DNA from: Burkholderia ambifaria
Lineage (GTDB): Bacteria > Pseudomonadota > Gammaproteobacteria > Burkholderiales > Burkholderiaceae
DNA: 64,000 nt
Direction of reading: 5' to 3'
Assembly (NCBI RefSeq): GCF_001443045.1
Contig: NZ_LKPJ01000022.1
Location: forward strand, 40,953 to 104,952
Of the stretch, positions 1 to 7,321 are shown in pieces. Below the pieces are notes generated by a model. It made no database searches. It worked only from the letters and a program-made list of their open reading frames with translations, and was not told the origin of the DNA. Position 1 is the first letter of the stretch, and every line of letters begins with the position of its first letter. The position numbers and the translations under genes were made by a program.

Positions 1-321
1 GCGGGCACGCAGCGCGCGGGCGCGACGACGACAACCGCCGCCACGCCGCCCGCCTCGAAACACACTGCCAATGCCGCGGCCAAGCGCACCGCATCGTCCG
101 ATGCGCTCTGGTATATCGATACGGCGTCGACGTCGGGTCCGGCAGCGACCTCGAGTACGGCAAATTCCTCGACGACATCGACCGCGTCGGATACGCCGGC
201 GACATGGCCCACCGCAGTGACGTCGAACACGACGGCGCCCGTTGCGACGCCTCGGGCGCCAGCTGCGACAACGCCGGCCGCACGCATCAGCACGGACGCG
301 CTCTGGTATATCTCGAAGTAA
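1..321 (+). CDS. C-terminal end of an Ala/Thr/Ser-rich protein, 5' truncated by the window
   Basis: Frame 1 is open from the first base to a TAA at 319-321, giving at least 106 residues that are almost entirely Ala, Thr, Ser and Pro. The hexapeptide DALWYI occurs twice, near residues 35-40 and again three residues before the stop, each time preceded by a Ser/Thr-rich linker. This looks like a low-complexity linker carrying a short repeated terminal motif. I do not recognise a family and cannot say what the missing N-terminal part is. Codon choice is the G/C-ending pattern of a real Burkholderia gene. Confidence 0.6.
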   Translation, partial: AGTQRAGATTTTAATPPASKHTANAAAKRTASSDALWYIDTASTSGPAATSSTANSSTTSTASDTPATWPTAVTSNTTAPVATPRAPAATTPAARISTDALWYISK

Positions 322-357
322 CGTGCGGAAGGGCTGCGCCTGGATGGCCGGCGTGAA

Positions 358-380
358 TCGGCCGGGGGGCTACCGGCCGA
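358..380. terminator. Hairpin between convergent genes
   Basis: A perfect inverted repeat, TCGGCCGG, 7-nt loop, CCGGCCGA, lies in the 100-nt space between the rightward gene ending at 321 and the leftward gene ending at 422. It could terminate both transcripts, but neither side has a clear T run, so this is only a candidate. Confidence 0.4.
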
Positions 381-421
381 GCGTCATCGCGCCACCGTTC
401 AGGTTGGTTCGGCGATGGCGC

Positions 422-901
422 TCACTTTTCCTGAGTCGGCTTGAGCTCGGGCGCGTTCATGTCGTCGACCCACTGCAGCTCGGCAGTGCCGTCCTTGCGG
501 AAATACACACGCAAATAGCGCGAAGCCGGCGATTCCGGCCGCGGAATCGTCACATCGATCGTCTTGCGCTCTGGCCGGATGCCACGCCGAATCTCGTCCA
601 GCGGTTGCGCGAATTCCCAGAACAGCTTCACCCTCTGCCCCGGCGTCACCTTGCAGCCGCACGCGAAACCGCCGCCGCCGCCGAATGCCTCGCCGCTCTC
701 CCGCGCCGACGGATTGCCGAAGCATCCCGACTTATGCTCGTTGTCGAGCCAGAATTCGTGCAGCTTGCGGCCGTACTCGTTGTACCCGGTGACGCACACG
801 TCATGCGGCTCCGCCGACACGTCGACGCCATGCTTGCCGCATGAAGCGAGCACAGCGAGCCCGATCAGCGTCCAGGCGTGCATCCCTGCCCTGAATTTCA
901 T
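422..901 (-). CDS. DUF3304-like lipoprotein
   Basis: A 159-residue predicted lipoprotein. Starting at the ATG at 901 gives a short charged n-region, a hydrophobic stretch and a lipobox LASC (Cys at about residue 20), so the mature protein should be lipid-anchored in the periplasm. An in-frame start further upstream would place a long polar tail before the signal. The mature part carries the DUF3304 pattern: a Tyr/Asn-containing N-terminal strand, a Gly-rich GGGGGFACGC segment, then P-G-Q and K-L-F-W-E-F. Some DUF3304 proteins lie beside type VI lipase effectors as immunity proteins; whether that applies here depends on genes left of the window. The neighbouring leftward gene is a second DUF3304 protein. 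Confidence 0.7.
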   Translation of the reverse strand: MKFRAGMHAWTLIGLAVLASCGKHGVDVSAEPHDVCVTGYNEYGRKLHEFWLDNEHKSGCFGNPSARESGEAFGGGGGFACGCKVTPGQRVKLFWEFAQPLDEIRRGIRPERKTIDVTIPRPESPASRYLRVYFRKDGTAELQWVDDMNAPELKPTQEK

Positions 902-1024
902 CGATATCCCTCGCACATTTGCGCCGTGGTTGCCGCCCCTGCGCAACGGCGGATCTGCGAACGAACCCGTTCGATCAACTGCCGTCCGCCCGCCCTGTTC
1001 AACACCGCGACACCAATCGAAAGC

Positions 1025-1636
1025 TCACGGCGCGATCCTTTTATCAGGATTCGGACATAGCGGATCGCTGTTGCGCAATGTGAAGTTTCCCGGGCAGGCT
1101 TCGTCGGGCGGCTGAAGGTCTTGCGGAAAGCCGCGGTAGCCGGGCATCCACTGCGATGCGTAGACCGTGATTCGATCGTGCGGAAAGAACAGGACCCACA
1201 GGAACCCGTCCGAGAATTCGTCGTAGCGCTCGACGGGCACGATCCGGCTCGCGAGCGCCTTCGGATCCTTCTCGTACAGATTATCGTCCCGCCATTGCAG
1301 GTTGACGGTCAGGCCCGGATGCCATTTTTTCGGCAATGCAACACAGCAGACGATCGCGCCGCCGCCGCTGCCGACGCGCGACGGTACTGCGCCGCCCCAC
1401 CTGCCGTCGACATAGAACGCACCGATCGGATCGTCGGTGTAGTTGAGGGCATTCAATTTCAACGCCATCGTTTCGGGTGCGGCCGAGACGCCCGACGGCG
1501 ACTCGCCGAACGATCGCGAACACCCGAGCGTCCCCAGCAGGATGGCCGCGAACATCAGAAGTCGAGCGGCAAACGCCGTGGATCCGGCATTCAAACCGAT
1601 CTCTCGAGCCACCTTCCCACCGCCCGAATCCGTCAC
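1025..1636 (-). CDS. DUF3304 family lipoprotein
   Basis: A 203-residue DUF3304 protein. The segment from NYTDDPIGAFYVDGRWGG through GGGAIVCCVALPKKWHPG to VNLQWRDD is typical of the family. A lipobox LGTLGC ends a hydrophobic stretch (Cys at about residue 39), predicting a periplasmic lipoprotein. The GTG start at 1636 overlaps the stop of the upstream gene (GTGA, 1633-1636), which implies translational coupling and supports this start despite the long n-region. It is a paralogue of the smaller DUF3304 gene 123 nt downstream. Function is unknown; a role as immunity protein to a periplasm-acting effector is only an inference from the family. Confidence 0.75.
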   Translation of the reverse strand: MTDSGGGKVAREIGLNAGSTAFAARLLMFAAILLGTLGCSRSFGESPSGVSAAPETMALKLNALNYTDDPIGAFYVDGRWGGAVPSRVGSGGGAIVCCVALPKKWHPGLTVNLQWRDDNLYEKDPKALASRIVPVERYDEFSDGFLWVLFFPHDRITVYASQWMPGYRGFPQDLQPPDEACPGNFTLRNSDPLCPNPDKRIAP

Positions 1637-1953
1637 CCGCGCCGCACCCAGATCACCTTGCCGTCGCGAATGCCGAGGTCGCGGCGCTCCTGGCGATAGT
1701 CCATCGTGCCCGGCAACGACTTGCCGTCGCGTTCAAGCACGCGCCACAGACAGCCGTCGAGCAGCGCGGCCGCATCGGCCTCGGTCCTGCCGATCAACGC
1801 GTCGTCCGGCGCGGCGTCCGCCTTGCACGCAGGCGCGGCGATCGGTGCGGCGCCGCCGGCGGTGGCATTCGGATGCTTCGTGTTCATGTCCGAACATCCT
1901 GAAAAAGTTGCGCTCGCAACGAGTGCGACGAGCATCGCGATCGTGTTCTTCAT
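1633..1953 (-). CDS. Small lipoprotein resembling peptidase inhibitor I78
   Basis: A 106-residue protein starting at the ATG at 1953. It has a signal peptide ending in lipobox FSGC (Cys at about residue 20) and a short Ala/Pro linker. The C-terminal half has the layout of the I78 inhibitor family: a Cys, a DALIGRTEADAAALLDG helix, an RVLERDG strand, then GTMDYRQERRDLGIRDGKV and a final basic strand. I78 proteins bind serine proteases; this one would act in the periplasm. It is the first gene of a coupled set with the two DUF3304 lipoproteins, overlapping the next by 4 nt. The similarity was judged by eye and is moderate. Confidence 0.6.
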   Translation of the reverse strand: MKNTIAMLVALVASATFSGCSDMNTKHPNATAGGAAPIAAPACKADAAPDDALIGRTEADAAALLDGCLWRVLERDGKSLPGTMDYRQERRDLGIRDGKVIWVRRG

Positions 1954-2170
1954 CGGTTTTTCCCTGTCGCGGCCCGGCGGTCGATGTGCGGCCTTCGTGC
2001 ACGGCCGGGCATTGCATGCATGATCGGTTCGACGCCGACGCACCGCCGCGGCGCACCGGCGCTCCAGGCCCGGCGCGGGGCCGGACCTGCCTGCATGTTA
2101 CCGCACGCGATGTGCGGCGAAGGCGCGACGCCGACGCATCGCGTGCCGCATGTGCGCGCCGGCAACCCGT

Positions 2171-2950
2171 TCAGAACTTGTAGGTCGCGCCGGCCATCCC
2201 GTAGTAGTTGCTGCGCGACCGGACGATCGGGCTGTCGCCATAGCGTCCGAGCAACCGCGTCACGCCGCCCGTCGCGAGCACCGACCAGTGCCGCGACACG
2301 TTCCGGTTCCACGCGACCGACATCGTCGCGCTGTCGATCCCGCCGCCCGTCGAATACGGCCGGAAGCGGCTCGTCATCGACTGTGCATCGGTCACGCCAT
2401 AGAACGTCTGCGTATAGCGACCGGTGCCGGCATGCACGCTGCCCGTCACGACGATCTCGTGCTGCGCGGTCTTGAACACGGGCACCGCGAGGTCGGCATG
2501 CCCCGACACGCCGCGTGACGTATGCGTCACCGGGGTGTCGACCGTGACGCTCAACACGGCCGCGTTGAACAGCGTCACACCCGCCCGCACGCCGACGAGC
2601 ACCGAGCCCGGAACCCGGCCCATCCCCTTCAGGTAGTCCGAACCCGGCAGGTCGAAGCGGTTCTCGTCCGCACGGCCCGGGTCGTAACTCACCGCCGCCG
2701 ACACGAACGCGCCGTGCGGCAGGTCCAGCCTGTAGCCAGCGCCTTCGGTACCGTCGATGAAGAAGCCGTTGCCGAACTTCGCGGAAAACCCCGGCGTGAC
2801 GACGCCGCGATACTGATTGCTGCCCGGGTAGCGCGGCGCGAACCCGCCGCCGAGCGAAAGCGAATACTGGTTTTCCGCGTGGGCGGCGGCGGCAAGGGTC
2901 AGGCCGGCAAGCGGCACGCAATAGCGGGAGCGGCGGAGGGTTGAGCGCAC
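2171..2950 (-). CDS. MipA/OmpV family outer-membrane protein
   Basis: From the GTG at 2950 the 259-residue product begins VRSTLRRSRYCVPLAG and has a cleavable signal ending AAAAHA. The mature protein is made of alternating amphipathic strands (NQYSLSLGGGFAPRYPGSNQYRG, FSAKFGNGFFIDG) and ends in Phe (ATYKF), as expected for an outer-membrane beta-barrel. In other bacteria MipA scaffolds murein enzymes and OmpV-like relatives respond to two-component systems; here the gene is divergent from such a system, so control by it is likely. A longer reading from 3037 is open, but it would bury the signal peptide. No strong ribosome-binding site marks either start. Confidence 0.8.
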   Translation of the reverse strand: MRSTLRRSRYCVPLAGLTLAAAAHAENQYSLSLGGGFAPRYPGSNQYRGVVTPGFSAKFGNGFFIDGTEGAGYRLDLPHGAFVSAAVSYDPGRADENRFDLPGSDYLKGMGRVPGSVLVGVRAGVTLFNAAVLSVTVDTPVTHTSRGVSGHADLAVPVFKTAQHEIVVTGSVHAGTGRYTQTFYGVTDAQSMTSRFRPYSTGGGIDSATMSVAWNRNVSRHWSVLATGGVTRLLGRYGDSPIVRSRSNYYGMAGATYKF

Positions 2951-3036
2951 AATATCGAGATAAGAGTGACGGAGCCCGAAGTCTAGGTGCCGCCGTGCGC
3001 CGAGACTGTCCGGAATCTGCGAGGAATCTGTGCTCA

Positions 3037-3061
3037 ATTGTGTTCGATTGTTCGCGATTGT
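3037..3061 (+). promoter_or_regulatory. Three 10-bp-phased ATTGT direct repeats
   Basis: ATTGT occurs at 3037-3041, 3047-3051 and 3057-3061, exactly one helical turn apart, in the divergent space between mipA and the response regulator. Phased direct repeats of this kind are how OmpR-family dimers bind in tandem. The likely ligand is the regulator encoded 100 nt to the right, controlling mipA and itself. Confidence 0.5.
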
Positions 3062-3162
3062 CGCCCTGCCGCCCGGGCCGCCGGAACGCCGGCTAGAATT
3101 CGCGTGCCGCGCCGCGCATCCGCCAGCCGGATGCGAGACGACGCGTGCATATCGAGGAGACC

Positions 3163-3888
3163 ATGTACGACAATCCGCTCAAATACCGTGTACTGCTGAT
3201 CGAGGACGACGATCGCCTCGCGCAGCTCGTGCGCGAATACCTCGACAACTACGAGTTCGCGGTAACGGTCGTGCGGCGCGGCGACCTGGCCGTCGCGGCG
3301 GTGCGCGAGCACCAGCCCGCGCTGGTGATACTCGACCTGATGCTGCCGAATCTCGACGGGATGGAGGTGTGCCGGCGCATTCGCGCCTTCACCAACGTCC
3401 CGGTGCTGATTCTCACCGCGCGTGCGGACGTCTACGACCAGGTCGCGGGCCTGGAAACCGGCGCCGACGACTACGTGACGAAGCCGATCGAGCCGCGCGT
3501 ACTGGTGGCGCGCGCCCGCGCGCTGCTGCGCCGCGCGCAGCCGGCCGCGACCGAAACGCCCGCAGCCGTGCCCGACGCGCTCGTATTCGGTGAACTGACG
3601 ATCTCGCCGCCGAACCGGACGGTCACGTGGCGCGGCGAGCCGGTCGACCTGAAGACGGCCGAATTCAACCTGCTGCTGATCCTCGCGCGCGCGGCCGGCA
3701 CCGTGCTGAGCCGCGACGACATCCTGAAGCAGTTGCGCGGGATCGAATTCGACGGCCTTGACCGCTCGGTCGATTCCGGCATCTCGAAGCTGCGCCGCCG
3801 TTTCGAGGATGCGTCGTCGGAGCCGCACAAGATCAAGACGATCTGGGGTCGCGGCTACCTGTTCAGCCCGTCCGCGTGGGACGAATAA
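3163..3888 (+). CDS. OmpR-family response regulator (RstA-like)
   Basis: A 241-residue regulator. The receiver domain (about residues 7-120) has the acidic pair in LLIEDDDRL, phosphoacceptor D58 in VILDLMLPNLDGMEV, the Thr in LILTARAD and the Lys in DDYVTKPIEP. The C-terminal winged-helix domain (about 140-238) has LKTAEFNLLLILA, the recognition helix region DRSVDSGISKLRRRFE and the closing IKTIWGRGYLF wing. An AGGAG box lies 3-7 nt before the ATG at 3163 and decides the start. The stop abuts the kinase ATG with no gap, so the pair is one operon. The probable target is the divergent mipA. Confidence 0.92.
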   Translation: MYDNPLKYRVLLIEDDDRLAQLVREYLDNYEFAVTVVRRGDLAVAAVREHQPALVILDLMLPNLDGMEVCRRIRAFTNVPVLILTARADVYDQVAGLETGADDYVTKPIEPRVLVARARALLRRAQPAATETPAAVPDALVFGELTISPPNRTVTWRGEPVDLKTAEFNLLLILARAAGTVLSRDDILKQLRGIEFDGLDRSVDSGISKLRRRFEDASSEPHKIKTIWGRGYLFSPSAWDE

Positions 3889-5253
3889 ATGCTGCGCCCG
3901 TTGATCAGGCTGTACCTCATCGTGATCCTGTGCGTCGCCGGATCGATCATGTTCATCGAGTTCACGTTCGACCGGATCTTCTACGAACGCGTCGCGCAAG
4001 CGCAGCGCGCCTCGCTGACAACCTATGCGTTCGTGCTGAACGATTATCTGGAACGCCATCCGGGCGCGCAGCGCACGCTCGCGCTGCGCGAACTCGCGAA
4101 GCACGGCAACGAGGGATTCCGCTTCATGACGATAGCCGACGCCCGCGCGCAATTGAGCGGCACGCCGCTGCGCGATCTCGACGCCGGCCGAATCGCGATC
4201 AGCTACGACGGCAAGGATTACTACATGCCGCTCGCGGACGGCTCCGTGCTGCACGCGCGACCAATCGAGGCGCCCGACCTCGACATCAAGATCTATGCGT
4301 ATCTGCTGCTCGCGTTCGCCGCGCTGTTCGCGGTCGTGGTGTGGATCTCGTATCACTGGCGCGACCTGCGCAAGCTGCAGGCCGCGGCCCACGCATTCGG
4401 CGCGGGCAACCTGTCGACACGCGTGGAGCTGTCCGGCCGCTCGAACATCTACGAACTGTCGCAGCAATTCAACGACATGGCCGAGCGGATCGAGGCATCG
4501 ATCAAGCAGCAGCGCGAGATGATGCACGGAATCTCGCACGAGCTGAAGACGCCGCTCGCACGCCTCGAATTCGGGCTCGCGCTGCTCGCCGAATCCGGCG
4601 AGAGCGGCCGGATGCGCGAACGCCGCGACGAACTGCGGCGCGACGTGCGCGAACTCGACGAACTGGTAACCGAGCTGCTGACGATCGGGCGGCTCGAGCA
4701 AGGCGCCAGCGAGCTCGCGCCGATGGACGTCGTCGTCGATGCGCTGCTCGACAGCGTCGCCGGCAACGTCGCGAACGACGTCGCCGACCGCGGCCTCACG
4801 CTCGGCGTATCGGCGACCGGCGCGCCCGCCACCCACGTGTGCGATCCGAAACTCGTCGCCCGCGCGCTGCTGAACCTGATTCGCAACGGCGCACGCTATG
4901 CGTCGCACACCGTCCTGCTGTCCGCGACGCACGATGCGTCCGGCGCGCTGGTGCTGAGCGTCGACGACGACGGCCCGGGCATTCCGGCCGCCGAACGCGC
5001 GCGCGTGTTCGAACCGTTCCAGCGGCTCGATTCGAGCCGCGACCGGCAGACCGGCGGGTTCGGTCTCGGGCTCGCGATCGTGCGGCGCGTCGCGCTCGTG
5101 CACGGCGGCAACGTGCGGCTCGAGGATTCGCCGCTCGGCGGCGCGCGCTTCGTGATTTCGCTGCCGGCGCGAACCTTGCCGGACTTCCTGGGCGACGCGC
5201 AGACGAGTGCGGCACGCGCCCGGGCCGACCACGCCGTTTCACCGCTTCGATAA
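3889..5253 (+). CDS. Sensor histidine kinase (RstB-like)
   Basis: A 454-residue membrane kinase. TM1 is at about residues 8-28 and TM2 at about 134-155, flanking a periplasmic sensor of about 105 residues. A HAMP linker follows (about 155-205), then the H-box MHGISHELKTPLARLEF with phospho-acceptor H217. The ATPase domain shows the N-box LLNLIRNGARYA, G1 DDDGPGI, F-box VFEPFQRLDSSR and G2 GGFGLGLA. It should autophosphorylate and pass phosphate to the regulator encoded directly upstream. The ligand cannot be read from the sequence. Confidence 0.92.
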   Translation: MLRPLIRLYLIVILCVAGSIMFIEFTFDRIFYERVAQAQRASLTTYAFVLNDYLERHPGAQRTLALRELAKHGNEGFRFMTIADARAQLSGTPLRDLDAGRIAISYDGKDYYMPLADGSVLHARPIEAPDLDIKIYAYLLLAFAALFAVVVWISYHWRDLRKLQAAAHAFGAGNLSTRVELSGRSNIYELSQQFNDMAERIEASIKQQREMMHGISHELKTPLARLEFGLALLAESGESGRMRERRDELRRDVRELDELVTELLTIGRLEQGASELAPMDVVVDALLDSVAGNVANDVADRGLTLGVSATGAPATHVCDPKLVARALLNLIRNGARYASHTVLLSATHDASGALVLSVDDDGPGIPAAERARVFEPFQRLDSSRDRQTGGFGLGLAIVRRVALVHGGNVRLEDSPLGGARFVISLPARTLPDFLGDAQTSAARARADHAVSPLR

Positions 5254-5258
5254 ACACG

Positions 5259-5294
5259 GGGGCGGCGGCGCGACGACACATGAGGCGCCGCCCC
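5259..5294. terminator. GC-rich hairpin after the kinase gene
   Basis: GGGGCGGCG at 5259-5267 pairs perfectly with CGCCGCCCC at 5286-5294. It sits between the convergent ends of the kinase gene and the permease pseudogene. It has no T run on either strand, so any termination would be bidirectional and imperfect. Confidence 0.35.
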
Positions 5295-5323
5295 ACTCTC
5301 GCCCGCGCCGCCTCGCCGGACGC

Positions 5324-5689
5324 TCAGCGCCGCCGCAACAGCGCGACGAAGAACAGGCTGCCGAACAGCGCGGTCACGATACCGATCGGCAGATCCTCCG
5401 GCGCCGCAAGCGTGCGCGCGGCGACGTCGGCCCACACGAGCAGGATCGCGCCCGTCAATGCGGCGACCGGCAGCAGCCGGCCGTGCTCGGCGCCCACGAT
5501 GCGGCGGCACAGGTGCGGCGTCACGAGCCCGACGAAGCCGATCGTGCCGCTCACCGCGACCATCGCCCCGGTCGCGAACGAGGCGACGACGATCGCGGCG
5601 AGCAGCGCGCGCGGCATCCGGATCAGCCAGACGATACTGTCGTCGCCCGTGCCGGTTGCGAACGAAGCGCAGGCGCCGCGGTCGCTCAT
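5324..5689 (-). pseudogene. Remnant of a FecCD/BtuC-type iron ABC transporter permease
   Basis: The 121-residue frame is two separated parts of a FecCD permease joined together. Residues about 14-32 match the early DDSIVWLIRMPRALLA segment. From about residue 36 the sequence jumps to the end of the family, AVSGTIGFVGLVTPHLCRR...GRLLPVAALTGAILL...LPIGIVTALFGSLFFVALL. Full-length members have about 330 residues and some ten membrane helices; the first helices and about 150-200 central residues are missing. No ATPase or binding-protein gene is nearby. The frame remains open and overlaps the upstream stop by 4 nt (ATGA), so a short membrane peptide could still be made, but transport is impossible. 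Confidence 0.75.
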
Positions 5690-6123
5690 CCACCGACCTT
5701 GAACCCCGGAAGCTGCTGTCCGAGCCGCGCGCCCATTTCCGCCCCGAGCGCCTGCAGCGCGTTGAACGGACGGATCATCACCTCGAATTCGACGATTCGT
5801 CCGTCGCCGTCGAAGCGGATCATGTCGATCCCCTTCAGCCGCTTGTCACCGACCGTCGCGCTGAATTCCAGCACGACGCTCGTGCCGTCGTCGTCGGCGA
5901 ACTCGCGGTGGTATTCGAAGTTCTCGAGGATCGTGAGTACCGTGCGCAGCGCCAGCAGCAGCGCGGGCGCGGGTCCGTACGGCTTGAACGCCATCGGCGA
6001 GCGGAACACGGCATCCTGATGGACGATCGTGCCGAGTTCGCCGAAATCCTTGCGCGCGATCATCGCGTGCCACGCAGCGAGCGAGTTCGCAACGGCGGGA
6101 TGCAGATTCGACAGGGATTGCAT
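5686..6123 (-). CDS. SnoaL/NTF2-fold protein
   Basis: A 145-residue protein. The ATG at 6123 is preceded by GGAG at about 10 nt, preferred over the GTG eight codons upstream. The sequence has the SnoaL-like alpha+beta cone layout: a helix AVANSLAAWHAMIARKDFGEL, a strand VHQDAVFRSPM, and later strands VVLEFSATVGDKRLKGIDMIRFDGDGRIVEFEVMIRP. Members include polyketide cyclases, dehydratases and proteins of unknown role, so no reaction is assigned. It is separated from the quinone oxidoreductase by about 90 nt and could share its transcript. Confidence 0.75.
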   Translation of the reverse strand: MQSLSNLHPAVANSLAAWHAMIARKDFGELGTIVHQDAVFRSPMAFKPYGPAPALLLALRTVLTILENFEYHREFADDDGTSVVLEFSATVGDKRLKGIDMIRFDGDGRIVEFEVMIRPFNALQALGAEMGARLGQQLPGFKVGG

Positions 6124-6214
6124 GCTCAACGACTCCGGTAACGTCACACAAACGAATCTCGATCGAGGGCGACGCCCGTTCGGGCCGCCGCCGCATGATT
6201 CGGCGCCGGCGTGA

Positions 6215-7195
6215 TCATGCGTCCGGCAGGATCACGACCTTGCCCTTGACCTGCCGGTTCGCCATTCGCGCGATCGCGTCGGCCGCAGCCGACAACGGCA
6301 CGCGCTCGGTGATCGCGGGGCGCACCTTGCCGGCCGCGAACCATTGCGCAAGCTGGCGCATGTTCGCCGCGTGCTGCGCGGGATCGCGCCGCACCGCGTC
6401 GCCCCAGAACACGCCGAGGATGTCGCGCTCCTTGAGCAGCGCCAGGTTCAGCGCGATCTTCGGAATCTCGCCGGCCGCGAAACCGACCACGAGGAACCGG
6501 CCGCGCCATGCGGTCGCGCGCAGCGCCGCCTCGCTGTACGCACCGCCGACCGGATCGTAGACAACGTCCGCGCCGCGTCCGCCGGTCAGTTCGTCCACGC
6601 GGCGGCGCAAGTCGTCGGTCGCATAGTCGATCGTGTCGTCGGCGCCGGCTTCGCGGCACAGCGCGAGCTTGTCCGCGCTCGACGCGGCCGCGATCACCCG
6701 CGCGCCCAGCGCCTTCGCGATCTCGATCGCCGCCAGCCCGACGCCGCCCGCCGCACCCAGCACCAGCAGCGTCTCGCCCTGCTGCAGGCGCGCGCGCTGC
6801 TGCAGCGCATGCAGCGACGTGCCGTAGGCCAGCACCAGCGCCGCACCCTGCTCGAACGTCATCCCCGGCGGCAGCGCCGCGATCTGGTGCACGTCGGCCA
6901 CGCACTGCTCGGCGAAACCGCCGTGACCGGTGAATGCGACCACCTCGTCGCCCAGCCGCCATGCGCTCACGCCGTCGCCGACCGCGTCGATCACGCCGGC
7001 GAATTCCGCGCCGGGCGAGAACGGCAACGCCGGCTTCACCTGATACAGCCCCTGGACGATCAGCGCATCGGGAAAATTGAGCGACGCCGCCTTCACGCGA
7101 ATCCGCACCTGGCCCGCGGCCGGTTCGGGAATCGCGACGTCGTCGATACGCAAGCGGTCGATCGGGCCGAATGCGGTACACAACAGGGCTTTCAT
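6215..7195 (-). CDS. NADPH:quinone oxidoreductase-type MDR protein
   Basis: A 326-residue zinc-independent medium-chain reductase. The N-terminal GroES-like part has VRIRVKAASLNFPDALIVQGLYQ and PFSPGAEFAGVI; zinc-ligand cysteines are absent, as in QOR. The Rossmann motif VLGAAGGVGLAAIEIAKALGA starts near residue 145, followed by VVYDPVGG. The end KGKVVILPDA is the usual C-terminus. It reduces quinones or enoyl-type carbonyls with NAD(P)H in the cytosol. It lies about 125 nt downstream of the acyl-CoA dehydrogenase gene on the same strand, so the two may be cotranscribed. Confidence 0.88.
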   Translation of the reverse strand: MKALLCTAFGPIDRLRIDDVAIPEPAAGQVRIRVKAASLNFPDALIVQGLYQVKPALPFSPGAEFAGVIDAVGDGVSAWRLGDEVVAFTGHGGFAEQCVADVHQIAALPPGMTFEQGAALVLAYGTSLHALQQRARLQQGETLLVLGAAGGVGLAAIEIAKALGARVIAAASSADKLALCREAGADDTIDYATDDLRRRVDELTGGRGADVVYDPVGGAYSEAALRATAWRGRFLVVGFAAGEIPKIALNLALLKERDILGVFWGDAVRRDPAQHAANMRQLAQWFAAGKVRPAITERVPLSAAADAIARMANRQVKGKVVILPDA

Positions 7196-7321
7196 GCTTT
7201 CCTCTCTCCTCGCGCGACGTCGCCGCGCATCGATACGTCAGCGGGACACGCCCGCGCGACCGGCGCGCGGCGCAGGCGCACCGGCCTGCACCGCCACGCC
7301 GTCATCCGTGCAGCGCGACAC

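Noticed and set aside
2101..2117. Hairpin CCGCAC/GTGCGG downstream of mipA as a terminator
   Set aside because: Short stem, no T run, and lies in generally repetitive GC-rich sequence; too weak to list.
3034..5232. A 732-codon leftward open frame opposite the two-component system
   Set aside because: It is the antisense shadow of two clear genes in GC-rich DNA; its product is Arg/Gln/Asp-rich low complexity with no family pattern.
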